In this document: positions 1-8,500 of the stretch, one piece after another
Position numbering within the stretch: the stretch's first letter is position 1
Layout: each line of letters opens with the position of its first letter
NCBI GenBank assembly: GCA_934462885.1
Contig: CAKSJC010000004.1
Coordinates: 1 to 23,487 of the forward strand
Source of the DNA: an uncultured Eubacteriales bacterium
GTDB taxonomy: Bacteria > Bacillota > Clostridia > Oscillospirales > CAG-272
Direction: 5' to 3'
Length of the DNA stretch: 23,487 nucleotides
Notes under the pieces: generated by a model
What the model was told of the DNA's origin: nothing
The model's database searches: none
The model's input: only the letters and a program-made list of their open reading frames with translations
Position numbers and translations under genes: made by a program

Positions 1-369
1 TATGATAAAGCCTTCCGTTTTCAAGTTATCGAATCTTTCGTCGAATTTGTATTCGCTCTCTCCGTAATCGAAGATTATGCTGACCGCGGCGTTTTCGTCG
101 GGCTTAACCTCAGTTCCGAGAACCTTTCCCGCCATATCGAGAAAAATCTGCGCCGCTTCTCCGGCATCCTCCTTTACGGCGGTTATTTTACAGTCAAGCT
201 TCCCGTTTTCGGCGAGAACGAGGCTTCCGTCGGTATAGGAGATTCCCGCTTTATTTTCTGACGCGGGATCCTTTCTCAGACTTGCGTTAGGCGCTAAGGC
301 TGCGCTTCCTGCCGCAAGAAGTGCGGCGAGGAATGCCGCAACGGGACGTACTATCGTAGAATGCTGCAT
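1..369 (-). CDS. Secreted protein, N-terminal part (cut by window edge)
   Basis: The first 123 codons of a leftward gene that continues past the left edge. The ATG (complement of 367-369) is preceded by a GGAG Shine-Dalgarno about seven bases away. The protein opens with a signal-peptide-like stretch: a basic residue at position 8 (R), then an Ala/Leu-rich core to about residue 25 ending near SAALAPNA. The mature part has a segment resembling the small N-terminal domain often found before carbohydrate-active catalytic domains (GH20b/DUF4838-like): strand SLVLAENGK, strand CKITAV, helix AAQIFLDMAGKVLG, then strand VSIIF. That resemblance is a pattern impression only and the catalytic part is not in view. 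It follows deoC on the same strand after about 80 bases with no clear terminator, so co-transcription is possible but not shown. Confidence 0.7.
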   Translation of the reverse strand, partial: MQHSTIVRPVAAFLAALLAAGSAALAPNASLRKDPASENKAGISYTDGSLVLAENGKLDCKITAVKEDAGEAAQIFLDMAGKVLGTEVKPDENAAVSIIFDYGESEYKFDERFDNLKTEGFII

Positions 370-448
370 TTTTTTCTCCTTTTTTGTTTAAGTATTTATT
401 TGTTAGTGCGGATCTCCTTATTTCGCTTTTTTGATTTGATAACTTTTA

Positions 449-1117
449 TTATTTCTCGTTGGATTTGACTATCTTAACTATTCTTGATGTTCCGAGACGA
501 GACGCGCCGAGTTTTATAAACTTTTCTGCGTCCGCAATTGAAGAAATCCCTCCTGCGGCTTTTATCTTTACATGGGGAAGCACGTGTTCGGAGAACAGCT
601 TAACATCGTCGAATGTTGCTCCGCCCTTTGAAAAGCCCGTCGAGGTCTTGATAAAGTCTGCGCCGGATTCAGACACGATCTCGCACATCTTTATTTTTTC
701 CTCATCCGTAAGCAGGCACGTTTCGATTATGACTTTCAGTATCACGCCGTCCGCCGCTTCGTCAATCGCTGTTTTTATCTGCACGATCTCGGATAAGATG
801 TCGTCGTATCTTTTATCCTTAAGCCAGCCTATGTTAATTACCATATCGACTTCCGACGCGCCGTTATTTACAGCGTCTGCCGCTTCGTAAACCTTGGAAG
901 CTGTTGTCGAATATCCGTTCGGAAAGCCGATAACAGTACAAATAGGCAGTTTTCCGCCGACATATTCCGCCGCTTGTTTAACGTATGATGCGGGAATACA
1001 GACTGACGCCGTAGAGTATTTGATACCGTCGTCGCAAATCCCGCGTATCTGTTCCCAAGTCGCGTCAACCGCGAGGAGAGTATGATCGACTTTTGACAAT
1101 ATTTCGCGGATATCCAT
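449..1117 (-). CDS. deoC: Deoxyribose-phosphate aldolase
   Basis: Cytoplasmic class I aldolase that splits 2-deoxy-D-ribose 5-phosphate into acetaldehyde and glyceraldehyde 3-phosphate, letting the sugar of salvaged deoxynucleosides enter glycolysis. The 222-residue product is the usual family length and is a complete TIM barrel. Visible family motifs are VDHTLL (10-15), TVIGFPNG (61-68), EVDMVINIG (89-97) with catalytic Asp91, FIKTSTGF (155-162) with the Schiff-base Lys157, and VKIKAAGGI (183-191) with the second active-site Lys186. The ATG lies three bases after the tdk stop, and its Shine-Dalgarno GGAGGGA is made by the last codons of tdk, so the two genes form a tight and probably translationally coupled salvage operon. 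Confidence 0.97.
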   Translation of the reverse strand: MDIREILSKVDHTLLAVDATWEQIRGICDDGIKYSTASVCIPASYVKQAAEYVGGKLPICTVIGFPNGYSTTASKVYEAADAVNNGASEVDMVINIGWLKDKRYDDILSEIVQIKTAIDEAADGVILKVIIETCLLTDEEKIKMCEIVSESGADFIKTSTGFSKGGATFDDVKLFSEHVLPHVKIKAAGGISSIADAEKFIKLGASRLGTSRIVKIVKSNEK

Positions 1118-1120
1118 AAA

Positions 1121-1714
1121 TCAAGTTCCCTCCGTTTTTTTATTTTGTTGTTTTATTGCGTTTTTCCAGCACTTGTGGCACATTGCCACATAACTTTCGT
1201 TTCCTCCGAGAAACACCTGACTTCCCTCCGTGACAACGTGCCCATCCGGAGCGATCCTTGCGTTCACGACAGCCTTTGATCCGCACGAACAGATAGTTTT
1301 TATCTCGGATATCGAGTCGGCAAGCTCAAGAAGTCTGAGACTGCCGGGAAAAGTGTGTGTGAGAAAGTCCGTTCTGAGTCCGAAGCAGAGAACGGGAACG
1401 TCAAGCTCGTCCACGATATCGCGCAGCGATTCAATTTGCTCGGGCATAAAGAAGTTTGCTTCGTCCGCTATTATAACGTCAGTTTGTCCGTGAGCTTCAA
1501 ACGCCGCCCTGACGTCCGTATCAGGATAGATTATCTCGGCTCTCGCCTCAAGCCCTATCCGCGAGCGAACAATATCCGCTCCGTCTCTCGTATCTGCCGA
1601 CGGCTTTATAAGCCAAACCGTCATGTCGCGTTCTTCATAATTGAACTTCGTTATAAGAGCCTGAGCGGTTTTGGAAGAACCCATAGCCCCGTATTTGAAA
1701 TACAATTTAGCCAT
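1121..1714 (-). CDS. tdk: Thymidine kinase (type II, zinc-containing)
   Basis: Phosphorylates thymidine (and deoxyuridine) with ATP to dTMP in the salvage pathway. The 197-residue length and motifs fit the TK1-like family: P-loop GAMGSSKT (9-16), DEANFF (84-89) with the likely catalytic Glu85, FGLRTDF (111-117), and a zinc ribbon formed by Cys142, Cys144, Cys179 and Cys182. The substrate lasso lies between about 150 and 178, ending in ESYVAMC. Translation starts at an ATG five bases after GGAG. The gene has its own sigma-A-type promoter just upstream and is followed after three bases by deoC, which handles the sugar released from deoxynucleosides; the pair is a coherent salvage unit. Confidence 0.97.
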   Translation of the reverse strand: MAKLYFKYGAMGSSKTAQALITKFNYEERDMTVWLIKPSADTRDGADIVRSRIGLEARAEIIYPDTDVRAAFEAHGQTDVIIADEANFFMPEQIESLRDIVDELDVPVLCFGLRTDFLTHTFPGSLRLLELADSISEIKTICSCGSKAVVNARIAPDGHVVTEGSQVFLGGNESYVAMCHKCWKNAIKQQNKKTEGT

Positions 1715-1742
1715 AAAAACTCCATATTTTGTTGTTAAATGT

Positions 1743-1771
1743 ATTATACATCAACATAACATAAAAAACAA
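1743..1771 (-). promoter_or_regulatory. Promoter of tdk-deoC
   Basis: On the minus strand TTGTTT and TATAAT are separated by exactly 17 bases, and the -10 ends about 29 bases before the tdk ATG. The region is AT-rich. No operator-like repeat was seen. Confidence 0.75.
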
Positions 1772-1889
1772 TATGTAAAAAACATTTTATAAAACGTGAA
1801 AACGCAGATGTGCATTTTTTGTAAAAAATAAGGAAAATCCCGGAGCGCGCAAGGCTTTAGCGCATCGAAAACAAGTACAGTTCACAAAA

Positions 1890-1946
1890 AAAAGAGAGCA
1901 CTGATCGGCAATAGCACAAAACGACTGCCGGTCAACTATCTCTTTT
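1890..1946 (-). terminator. Long two-part hairpin with U-tract; terminator or structured RNA
   Basis: An outer 8-bp stem (AAAAGAGA at 1890-1897 with TCTCTTTT at 1939-1946) and an inner 8-bp stem (GATCGGCA at 1903-1910 with TGCCGGTC at 1926-1933, one G-U pair) are separated by a small asymmetric internal loop and closed by a 15-base loop. Read on the minus strand the structure runs straight into eight T residues, as an intrinsic terminator would. A simpler terminator already follows the upstream gene at 1992-2021, so this may be a back-up terminator, the 3' end of a small RNA, or a dispersed repeat. Confidence 0.5.
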
Positions 1947-1991
1947 ATTTCAGCTGCGGAAAGGATTTTCCAATACTTCCTGAAAAAGTTT

Positions 1992-2021
1992 GAGGGGATG
2001 CGGAAAATTCCGCATCCCCTC
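1992..2021 (-). terminator. Intrinsic terminator of the Gfo/Idh/MocA gene
   Basis: A perfect 12-bp inverted repeat, GAGGGGATGCGG with CCGCATCCCCTC, encloses a six-base loop. It begins 27 bases after the stop codon of the leftward gene. The minus-strand continuation contains TTTTT within ten bases of the stem. A T-run on the other side means it might also work in the other direction. Confidence 0.8.
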
Positions 2022-2047
2022 GATATTTTATCGTTTTTATATCAAAA

Positions 2048-3283
2048 TTAACCGTGGATACCTTTCTTCCACATATCGCGAACTTTGTCATATACGGAAT
2101 CCGGAATGGGTTCGTCTACGCAGTTGCTCGGAACATACATATCTCCGGCAATCTCCTTGAATGTGCAGAAAGTATCGTTTCTGTAAGCGTCGCGTTCTTC
2201 CTTATTACGGAGGTTCGGAACCTTTACGGGAACGTTGCCGTTTACGATAGAACGATATGCAAGGATACCGGGAATACACATGTCAACTGCTTGGTATACG
2301 TCAACTGCGAGTTCCTTTGCCTGCTCATCGCCGAGAATGCTCTTAATGAAGAAGTGTGTGGTGTAGTAGTCTCCGCCGCCGTGACCGGAATGTTCGCTTC
2401 CCTTTATAAGGGGTTCGGGTCTGTAAATTTCGTGCGTACCGCGGCAGTTTTCGTGAGCCTTTTCGGTATATACGCAGATACGTCCGTCTCCGAGATCCTG
2501 TGCGCCTCCGCGGTCGCCTACGAGTTCGTAGTTGGAATGTCTTGATGTCTTTGAGTAGTTATGAAGGCTCTTTATAAAAGCGTTGTTTTCAAGAGTAATA
2601 ACCTCCATTGCAAGAGAACCGCACGGTAAGCCGAGTTCTCTCATGAACGGCATATTGGGAGTTTCAAAACCTACAACCTGTTTCGGAAGCAAACCTGTCA
2701 TGTGAAGCATGGGACCGATGGAGTGTGTGCAATAGAATGTCGAATACATTGTATTTCTCCAGTGGTTGCGTTCACCGTAAGTAATCTGCGGCCAAATGGA
2801 AGAACAGTCATGGAGGTATTCGCCTTCGGCATACATAAGTTCGCCGAAGTCTCCGGCAAGGAATCTCTTTCTCATTTCAAGTCTTGCAGGTGTGAAGCAG
2901 TAGTTTTCCGCGTATGTATAAACAAGGCCGGTTCTTTCAACAGCTTCAATGAGTTCAACAGCTTCTTTCATTGTAGCGCATGTAAGGCACTCTGTCATAA
3001 CGTGTCTGCCGCTTTCGAGAACCTTTATGGCGTACGGAGCGTGTTCGTTCGCATAGTTCGCAAGAACCACAGCGTCCATATCATGTTCCATGAATTTGTC
3101 AAAATCCTGGTAATATGTAATACTTGTTACCCCGGCTCTGTCCGCCTCAAGCTTTATTCCGTCGAGAAGAGGTTGGTGCATATCACATACCGCAACAAGT
3201 TCGGCGTCGTCTCTGTGGAAAAGCTGCTTCATCATTGTAAGACCGCGGCCGCCGCCGAGTACGCCTATTTTAATTTTTCCCAT
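2048..3283 (-). CDS. Gfo/Idh/MocA-family protein, atypical (oxidoreductase or NAD-dependent glycosidase-like)
   Basis: A 411-residue NAD(P)-binding protein of the Gfo/Idh/MocA family: an N-terminal Rossmann fold with the dinucleotide loop VLGGGRG (8-14), then the alpha/beta C-terminal domain. The conserved E-K-P motif after the Rossmann core, which normally supplies an active-site lysine for sugar oxidation, reads ECL here (98-100), so that lysine is missing. Near residue 300 there is a GHGGGDY motif and later DVYQAVDMC; as I recall, a glycine-rich H-G-G-x-D-Y block and an EKP variant without lysine also occur in relatives such as GH109, which use NAD transiently in hydrolysis. The substrate cannot be told. 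The ATG is well placed eight bases after AGGAG. It lies 79 bases downstream of the PHP gene on the same strand. Confidence 0.88.
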   Translation of the reverse strand: MGKIKIGVLGGGRGLTMMKQLFHRDDAELVAVCDMHQPLLDGIKLEADRAGVTSITYYQDFDKFMEHDMDAVVLANYANEHAPYAIKVLESGRHVMTECLTCATMKEAVELIEAVERTGLVYTYAENYCFTPARLEMRKRFLAGDFGELMYAEGEYLHDCSSIWPQITYGERNHWRNTMYSTFYCTHSIGPMLHMTGLLPKQVVGFETPNMPFMRELGLPCGSLAMEVITLENNAFIKSLHNYSKTSRHSNYELVGDRGGAQDLGDGRICVYTEKAHENCRGTHEIYRPEPLIKGSEHSGHGGGDYYTTHFFIKSILGDEQAKELAVDVYQAVDMCIPGILAYRSIVNGNVPVKVPNLRNKEERDAYRNDTFCTFKEIAGDMYVPSNCVDEPIPDSVYDKVRDMWKKGIHG

Positions 3284-3312
3284 AGTATTTCTCCTTTGTG
3301 ATTTTTGTTTTA

Positions 3313-3351
3313 ACTTTATTTCAATTCGATAAACCGTGCAAAAGGCACAGT
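3313..3351 (-). promoter_or_regulatory. Candidate promoter and small hairpin before the Gfo/Idh/MocA gene
   Basis: On the minus strand TTGCAC (3336-3341) and TAAAGT (3313-3318) are 17 bases apart, giving a possible sigma-A promoter about 30 bases before the ATG. It overlaps a 7-bp hairpin (ACCGTGC at 3333-3339 with GCACAGT at 3345-3351, one G-U pair) that might weakly terminate the upstream PHP transcript; its T-tract is poor. Both readings are tentative. Confidence 0.35.
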
Positions 3352-3362
3352 CTCCGGGGTAT

Positions 3363-4172
3363 TTATTCCCAGATCTCGATATTGTTTATTCTATCATTGA
3401 GTTTCCCGTTTGCATTTTTGACGAACCCGTGAGAAGAGAGGAAATCTTCGGCTTTATCAAACCAGAATGTAAGTTTCTCTTTGTAGTGGCAGTCGGAATT
3501 TACTATTATCCGTCCTTCTCCGGTCTTTATTTCATTAAGTATAAATGATGCGGGATACGGCACGTTTCTTAGTCCTCTCGCTATTGCTCCGGTATTAAGT
3601 TCAAACACTTTACAGTGCTTCAATATCTCGCGCACAGACTCTGTTGCCGCTCTTATGTACGTTTCATCCGACTCAGGCATAAGTCCGTATTTCGTTATGA
3701 GGTCAAAATGACCGACTATATCGGTCCTATTATTTATTATGTGTTCCGTTACTCTCTCAAAATACGCTTTCGCCATATCGCATACGCTTCCTCCGTATCC
3801 GTCACGGATCATCTCCCGCTGTATATCCGGGGAAGTGTCGACAGAATATATTTTATTTCCGACAATCAGTTCATGTACCGAAGATATAACAAAATCATAA
3901 TCGCATAACAGTTCCTTGCTTTCGCAGTCAAATTCCACTCCGCAAAAAACATTTATCTTATCTTTATGCTCGCAAGACAGCTCTTTTACCGTCTTAAAAT
4001 ATTCTCTCTCTCCGTCTTTTGTCATGCAGTACGATTCGTCTGCCGCCTCGTAACTGTGATCGGAAAAACCGATGGCGTAAAAGCCGTGCGACAAAGCCGC
4101 TTCTGTCATTTCGCGCGGCGAGTCATGCCCGTCTGAAAACACCGTATGAGTATGGAAATTCGACTTTATCAT
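3363..4172 (-). CDS. PHP-domain phosphatase, histidinol-phosphatase (HisK/HisJ) family
   Basis: A 269-residue polymerase-and-histidinol-phosphatase (PHP) domain, a metal-dependent phosphoesterase in a distorted TIM barrel. The metal ligands can be followed in order: HTH (7-9), D14 and H16 in FSDGHDS, D38-H39 in FSDHS, E80 in GVEFD, H100 in SSVHE, H155 in VGHFD, and D227/H229 in NSDCH. The length and the VGHFDLITKYG and ELNTG blocks fit the histidinol-phosphatase branch, which makes histidinol from histidinol phosphate. No other his gene is nearby, so the actual substrate is open. Its start codon overlaps the stop of the upstream HAD phosphatase by four bases (ATGA), so the two phosphatases are translationally coupled. 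Confidence 0.88.
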   Translation of the reverse strand: MIKSNFHTHTVFSDGHDSPREMTEAALSHGFYAIGFSDHSYEAADESYCMTKDGEREYFKTVKELSCEHKDKINVFCGVEFDCESKELLCDYDFVISSVHELIVGNKIYSVDTSPDIQREMIRDGYGGSVCDMAKAYFERVTEHIINNRTDIVGHFDLITKYGLMPESDETYIRAATESVREILKHCKVFELNTGAIARGLRNVPYPASFILNEIKTGEGRIIVNSDCHYKEKLTFWFDKAEDFLSSHGFVKNANGKLNDRINNIEIWE

Positions 4173-4840
4173 TTATGTTTCCTTTCGCCGAAAACGGCGG
4201 GAAGATCAGACAATTTTTCAAGGCGCACATCGTATTGATCGCATTTGCCTCTGCCGTATTTTTCACCGAAACCGTATGCTGCGTAAATAAACGGAATACC
4301 GTTTTCTCTCGCCGCTTCGAAATCACTCGCGGTATCCCCGACCATTACCGGAGATGACACGCAGTTTCTTTTCATGACGAGTTTTATGTTTTCCTCCTTA
4401 GAAAGCCCTGTTCTGCCTGATGATTCCGTGTCGTTTATGACATCGTACATCGAATGCGCGTGCAAAAATGCGTCAATATAACCGTCCTGACAATTGCTCA
4501 CGATGAAAAGCTTATAGCCGCAGTCATGAAGCTCTTTCAAAACTGTGCGGACGTCCGGATAAAGTTCTCCGCCGATCTCGGGAAGAAGCTTATTTTCAAT
4601 ATCACAGCTTTTCTTCACATATGAAAAAGCCCTGTCGGGCGGCAGATTCGGGAACATGATCCTTGCTATTTCTTCATTTGTAAGACCCATATATCGTCTT
4701 ATAAAACTGCGGTCAGGTCTCTCGCACGGAACAATCTCCGGATTGTTCCTAAGTACTTCTTCCCATGCCGAAGCGGTTGCGGAAGAAGCGTCCCACAAAG
4801 TTCCGTCAAGATCGAAAAAAACGCTGTCGAATTTTATCAT
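4169..4840 (-). CDS. HAD-superfamily hydrolase (phosphoglycolate phosphatase-like)
   Basis: A 223-residue haloacid-dehalogenase-type phosphatase. Motif I is FFDLDGT (8-14) with nucleophile Asp10 and acid/base Asp12; motif II is the IVSNC segment; motif IV is MVGDTASDFEAARENG near the C-terminus; a helical cap lies between motifs I and II. Substrate specificity cannot be read from sequence; the family includes phosphoglycolate phosphatase and many nucleotide and sugar phosphatases. I chose the ATG at 4840 (MIKFDS) rather than a TTG at 4858: the predicted transcript starts only about three bases before the TTG, while GGAAG lies well placed before the ATG. The gene is first in a two-gene unit with the overlapping PHP gene. 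Confidence 0.9.
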   Translation of the reverse strand: MIKFDSVFFDLDGTLWDASSATASAWEEVLRNNPEIVPCERPDRSFIRRYMGLTNEEIARIMFPNLPPDRAFSYVKKSCDIENKLLPEIGGELYPDVRTVLKELHDCGYKLFIVSNCQDGYIDAFLHAHSMYDVINDTESSGRTGLSKEENIKLVMKRNCVSSPVMVGDTASDFEAARENGIPFIYAAYGFGEKYGRGKCDQYDVRLEKLSDLPAVFGERKHK

Positions 4841-4867
4841 AAACGTCTTCCGCTCCAATCACAAAAA

Positions 4868-4896
4868 ATTATACATCATTATCATCCGTGAGTCAA
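4868..4896 (-). promoter_or_regulatory. Promoter of the HAD-PHP unit
   Basis: On the minus strand TTGACT and TATAAT lie exactly 17 bases apart; transcription would begin near 4861, about 20 bases before the chosen ATG. Confidence 0.8.
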
Positions 4897-5199
4897 GACA
4901 ATTTTCAAAAATAACTTTTTCTAAGGGAACAATAAACCTGACTGCGCGCAAAAAAATTTCAGGCAAATATCAAAGAGCCGACGCTGACGCAAAAATTTTT
5001 TCTTTTGCATTAAATATTCAAGCGTATGTTTTCACATTTAAGCAATTCGTCATGCCGTAACGCCGCTTCATTTCGCGGCAACAGCGATTAACAAAAAAAC
5101 CTCGTACTGCGTATTTGATTACTTTTCCGACAGACTTGAAGCAAATAATTTCCCTTCCCGTTTTTTTGTTGCGAAAACTCAAAAAGCGCCTAAAGACCC
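4897..5199. other. Intergenic stretch between divergent promoters, no gene seen
   Basis: About 300 AT-rich bases separating the leftward HAD promoter from the rightward ileS promoter. Short open frames here lack a Shine-Dalgarno or recognisable composition. The only structure noted is an 11-base inverted repeat, AACAAAAAAAC at 5090-5100 and its complement at 5160-5170, which is low in complexity and may be chance. Confidence 0.6.
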
Positions 5200-5228
5200 T
5201 TGACAAAAGGCGGCACGGCGTATATAAT
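5200..5228 (+). promoter_or_regulatory. Consensus sigma-A promoter of ileS
   Basis: Perfect TTGACA (5200-5205) and TATAAT (5223-5228) with a 17-base spacer. Transcription would start near 5235, leaving a leader of roughly 337 bases before ileS that contains the T-box element. Confidence 0.92.
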
Positions 5229-5234
5229 TGATGT

Positions 5235-5506
5235 GTATTATATTTATACTAAAAGCTTAGACGGAAAGAGTAGGCGCCGAAACTTATCAAAGAGAAGCGG
5301 GGAAAGGTGAGAGCCCGCTATAAAACGGCGATCGAAAATCATTCCCGAGCTTCGGCGCAAACCGATTTTATTTTGGATTACCGTCTTAAAATAATTTATC
5401 GGGGAGTATTCGACGGAATCCGACCGTTAACACGGAATCGTATCGTGTGTGCGAGTGGTTTAGCGGAATTGTATCCCGTCCCGGACATTTTGTCCGGGAT
5501 TTTTTA
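5235..5506 (+). promoter_or_regulatory. T-box riboswitch leader, tRNA-Ile specific
   Basis: This leader senses uncharged tRNA-Ile and controls read-through into ileS. Stem I opens with the GGAAAGAGTA block; its basal helix pairs GCGCCGAA (5274-5281) with TTCGGCGC (5351-5358). The distal part has the typical AGAGAAGCGGGGAAAGGTG pattern followed by GAGCCCGC. The specifier codon is AUC at 5338-5340, followed by the usual purine, and matches an isoleucine anticodon. The T-box proper is the degenerate block GCGAGTGGTTTAGCGG (5451-5466), with UGGU at 5456-5459 able to pair with the A-CCA end of tRNA-Ile. A strong terminator follows. Uncharged tRNA should stabilise the antiterminator and allow ileS transcription. 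The T-box block departs from the common GGGTGGNACCGCG form but keeps the TGG core. Confidence 0.93.
5479..5505 (+). terminator. T-box-controlled terminator
   Basis: A 9-bp stem, TCCCGGACA with TGTCCGGGA, has a three-base loop and is followed by six T residues. It lies directly after the T-box sequence and 66 bases before the ileS start, as expected for the regulated terminator of a T-box leader. Confidence 0.92.
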
Positions 5507-5571
5507 TTTTACGGTATACCCTCGTTTACGATTGTTCAAAATTATTTATATAAACTCTATCGGAGGAAACT

Positions 5572-8500
5572 ATGTACAAAAAGGTTTCAACTAACCTGAA
5601 TTTCGTTGAACGTGAACGCGAAACTCTCAAGTTCTGGAACGACAATGAAATCTTCAAAAAACAAATCGCAGAGCATGCCGATTGCCCTAAGTACACTTTC
5701 TACGACGGTCCGCCGACCGCTAACGGAAAACCGCACATCGGTCACGTACTCACCCGCGTCATCAAGGATATGATCCCGCGCTATCACTGGATGAAGGGAG
5801 CCGACGTTCCGCGTAAGGCAGGCTGGGATACTCACGGTCTTCCCGTCGAAATAGAAGTCGAGAAAAAGCTCGGTTTGGACGGAAAAGAGCAGATCGAAAA
5901 ATACGGACTCGAACCGTTCATCAACGAATGTAAAAAATCAGTATGGAAATATAAAGGTATGTGGGAGGATTTCTCCGGCACCGTCGGTTTCTGGGCTGAT
6001 ATGGAGCATCCCTATGTCACTTACGACAACAACTTTATAGAATCCGAGTGGTGGGCTCTCAAAGAAATATGGAACAAAGGACTTCTCTACAAGGGATTTA
6101 AGATAGTTCCTTACTGTCCGCGCTGCGGCACTCCTCTCTCGGCTCAGGAAGTAGCCCAGGGATACAAAACCGTAAAAGAACGCTCGGCTATCGTAAGATT
6201 CAAGGCAAAAGGCGAGGACGCATATTTCCTGGCATGGACTACCACTCCCTGGACCCTGCCTTCAAACCTTGCGCTCTGCGTAAACCCCGACGAGACTTAC
6301 TGCAAAGTAAAAGCAGCCGACGGCTACACCTACTACTTAGCAAAAGCTCTTCTTGATACGGTGCTCGGAAAACTTAAATCCGACGACGCCGCGGCTTATG
6401 AAATAATCGAAGAAATGCCGGGTTCCGCTCTCGAATACCGCGAATATGAGCCTCTTTACGAATGCGCCGGCATTGCCGCTGCCAAACAGGGCAAAAAAGC
6501 TCACTATGTTACCTGCGACGGCTACGTAACAATGAACGACGGTACAGGTATCGTTCACATGGCTCCCGCATTCGGTGAAGACGACGCGCGTGTATGCCGC
6601 CGTTATGATTTCCCGTTTGTTCAGTTTGTTGATTCAAAGGGAGATCTCACTCCCGAGACCCCTTACGCCGGAGTTTTTGTAAAGAAAGCGGATCCGCTTG
6701 TTCTCACCGATCTTGAAAAAGAAGGCAAGCTCTTCGACGCTCCGAAGTTTGAGCATGAGTATCCGCACTGCTGGAGATGCGACACTCCGCTTATCTACTA
6801 TGCACGAGAATCATGGTACATCAAAATGACAGATGTTCGTGACAAACTCGTAAAAAACAACAACACAGTAAACTGGATCCCCGAGTCTATCGGTAAGGGA
6901 CGCTTCGGCGACTGGCTCGAAAACGTTCAGGACTGGGCAATTTCCCGCAATCGTTACTGGGGAACTCCTCTCAATATCTGGGAGTGTTCCTGCGGACACC
7001 GCCACTCTGTCGGAAGTATCGCCGAACTTAAAGAAATGTCCGCCAACTGCCCGGACGACATCGAACTGCACCGCCCATACATTGATGCCGTTACACTCAA
7101 ATGCCCGAAGTGCGGCGGAGAAATGCACCGGGTTCCCGAAGTTATCGACTGTTGGTTCGACTCAGGTTCCATGCCGTTTGCACAGCATCACTATCCTTTT
7201 GAAAACCAAGAAATTTTCAAATCTCAGTTCCCCGCAGACTTCATCAGCGAAGCCGTCGATCAGACGAGAGGTTGGTTCTATTCCCTTATGGCAATCTCTA
7301 CGCTTCTTTTCGATTGTTCTCCGTACAAGAACGTAATCGTCCTCGGTCACGTTCAGGATGAAAACGGTCAGAAAATGTCTAAATCAAAAGGAAACGCCGT
7401 CGACCCGTTCGATGCGCTCAACACATACGGTGCGGATGCTATCCGATGGTATTTCTACACAAACAGCGCGCCGTGGCTTCCCTCACGTTTCAGCGGAAAA
7501 GCCGTTACCGAAGGTCAGCGCAAATTCCTCGGAACACTCTGGAATACCTACGCTTTCTATGTTCTCTACGCGGATATAGATTCGTTCGATCCTACAAAAT
7601 ACGAACTTAAAAAATGCGCTCTCACCGTAATGGACAAATATATTCTCTCCGTTCTCAACACTACCGTCGGAACGGTTGACAAAAACCTTGCAAATTACCG
7701 TATCCCCGAAGCGGCAAAAGCGCTTTATGAATTCGTTGACGAGCTGTCGAATTGGTATGTCCGCCGCTGCCGCGAACGTTACTGGGGTACCGAAATGACA
7801 GACGACAAGATCGCGGCGTACATGACTCTTTACACCGCTCTTGTTACTGTCTCAAAAACAGCCGCTCCCATGATCCCCTTTATGACAGACGATATTTACC
7901 GCAATCTCGTGTGCTCCGTAGATAAGAACGCTCCTATATCCGTTCATCTGTGCTCGTTCCCTGCAGCAGACGAAAGTATGATCGACCGAGAACTTGAAGA
8001 AAGTATGAAAACCGTAGTCGATATCGTCGTTCTCGGACGCGCCGCAAGAAACGGCGCAAACATCAAAAACCGTCAGCCTCTTTCCGGAATGTACGTTAAA
8101 TGCGACAAAAAACTCGACTCGTTCTACTCCGATATAATACGTGACGAGCTTAACGTAAAGAAGGTAGAGTTCGTCGACGATATGTCCGCCCTCTCTTCAT
8201 ATTCGTTCAAGCCAAACCTCAGAACAGTCGGTCCGAAATACGGAAAAGTCCTCGCACGGATAAGATCCGCTCTGTCCGATCCCTCGCTTGACGGAAACGC
8301 TCTCATGAACGAGCTAAAATCCACGGGCGCTGTTCACTTTGATTTTGACGGCACAAAGGTTTCTCTCGAAGAAGCCGATCTTCTCATAGAAACAGCTCAG
8401 AAAGAGGGATACTACACAGTATCCGACAACGGTATTTCCGTCGCTCTTGACATAAACCTGACGGACGGCCTTATAAACGAAGGCTTTATACGCGAGCTTA

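Noticed and set aside
459..890. Long rightward open frames across deoC, tdk, nrdD, nadE, trxB and the transporter region (for example 459-890, 2054-2545, 20241-21104)
   Set aside because: They lie antisense to clearly recognised proteins, lack ribosome sites and show no protein-family features.
5090..5170. 11-base inverted repeat AACAAAAAAAC and its complement
   Set aside because: Low complexity and a 59-base gap; no associated gene end or T-tract in a useful place.
5018..5206. 62-codon leftward frame in the gap before ileS
   Set aside because: It needs a TTG start that lies inside the ileS -35 region, has no ribosome site, and its Arg/Lys-rich composition fits random AT-rich sequence.
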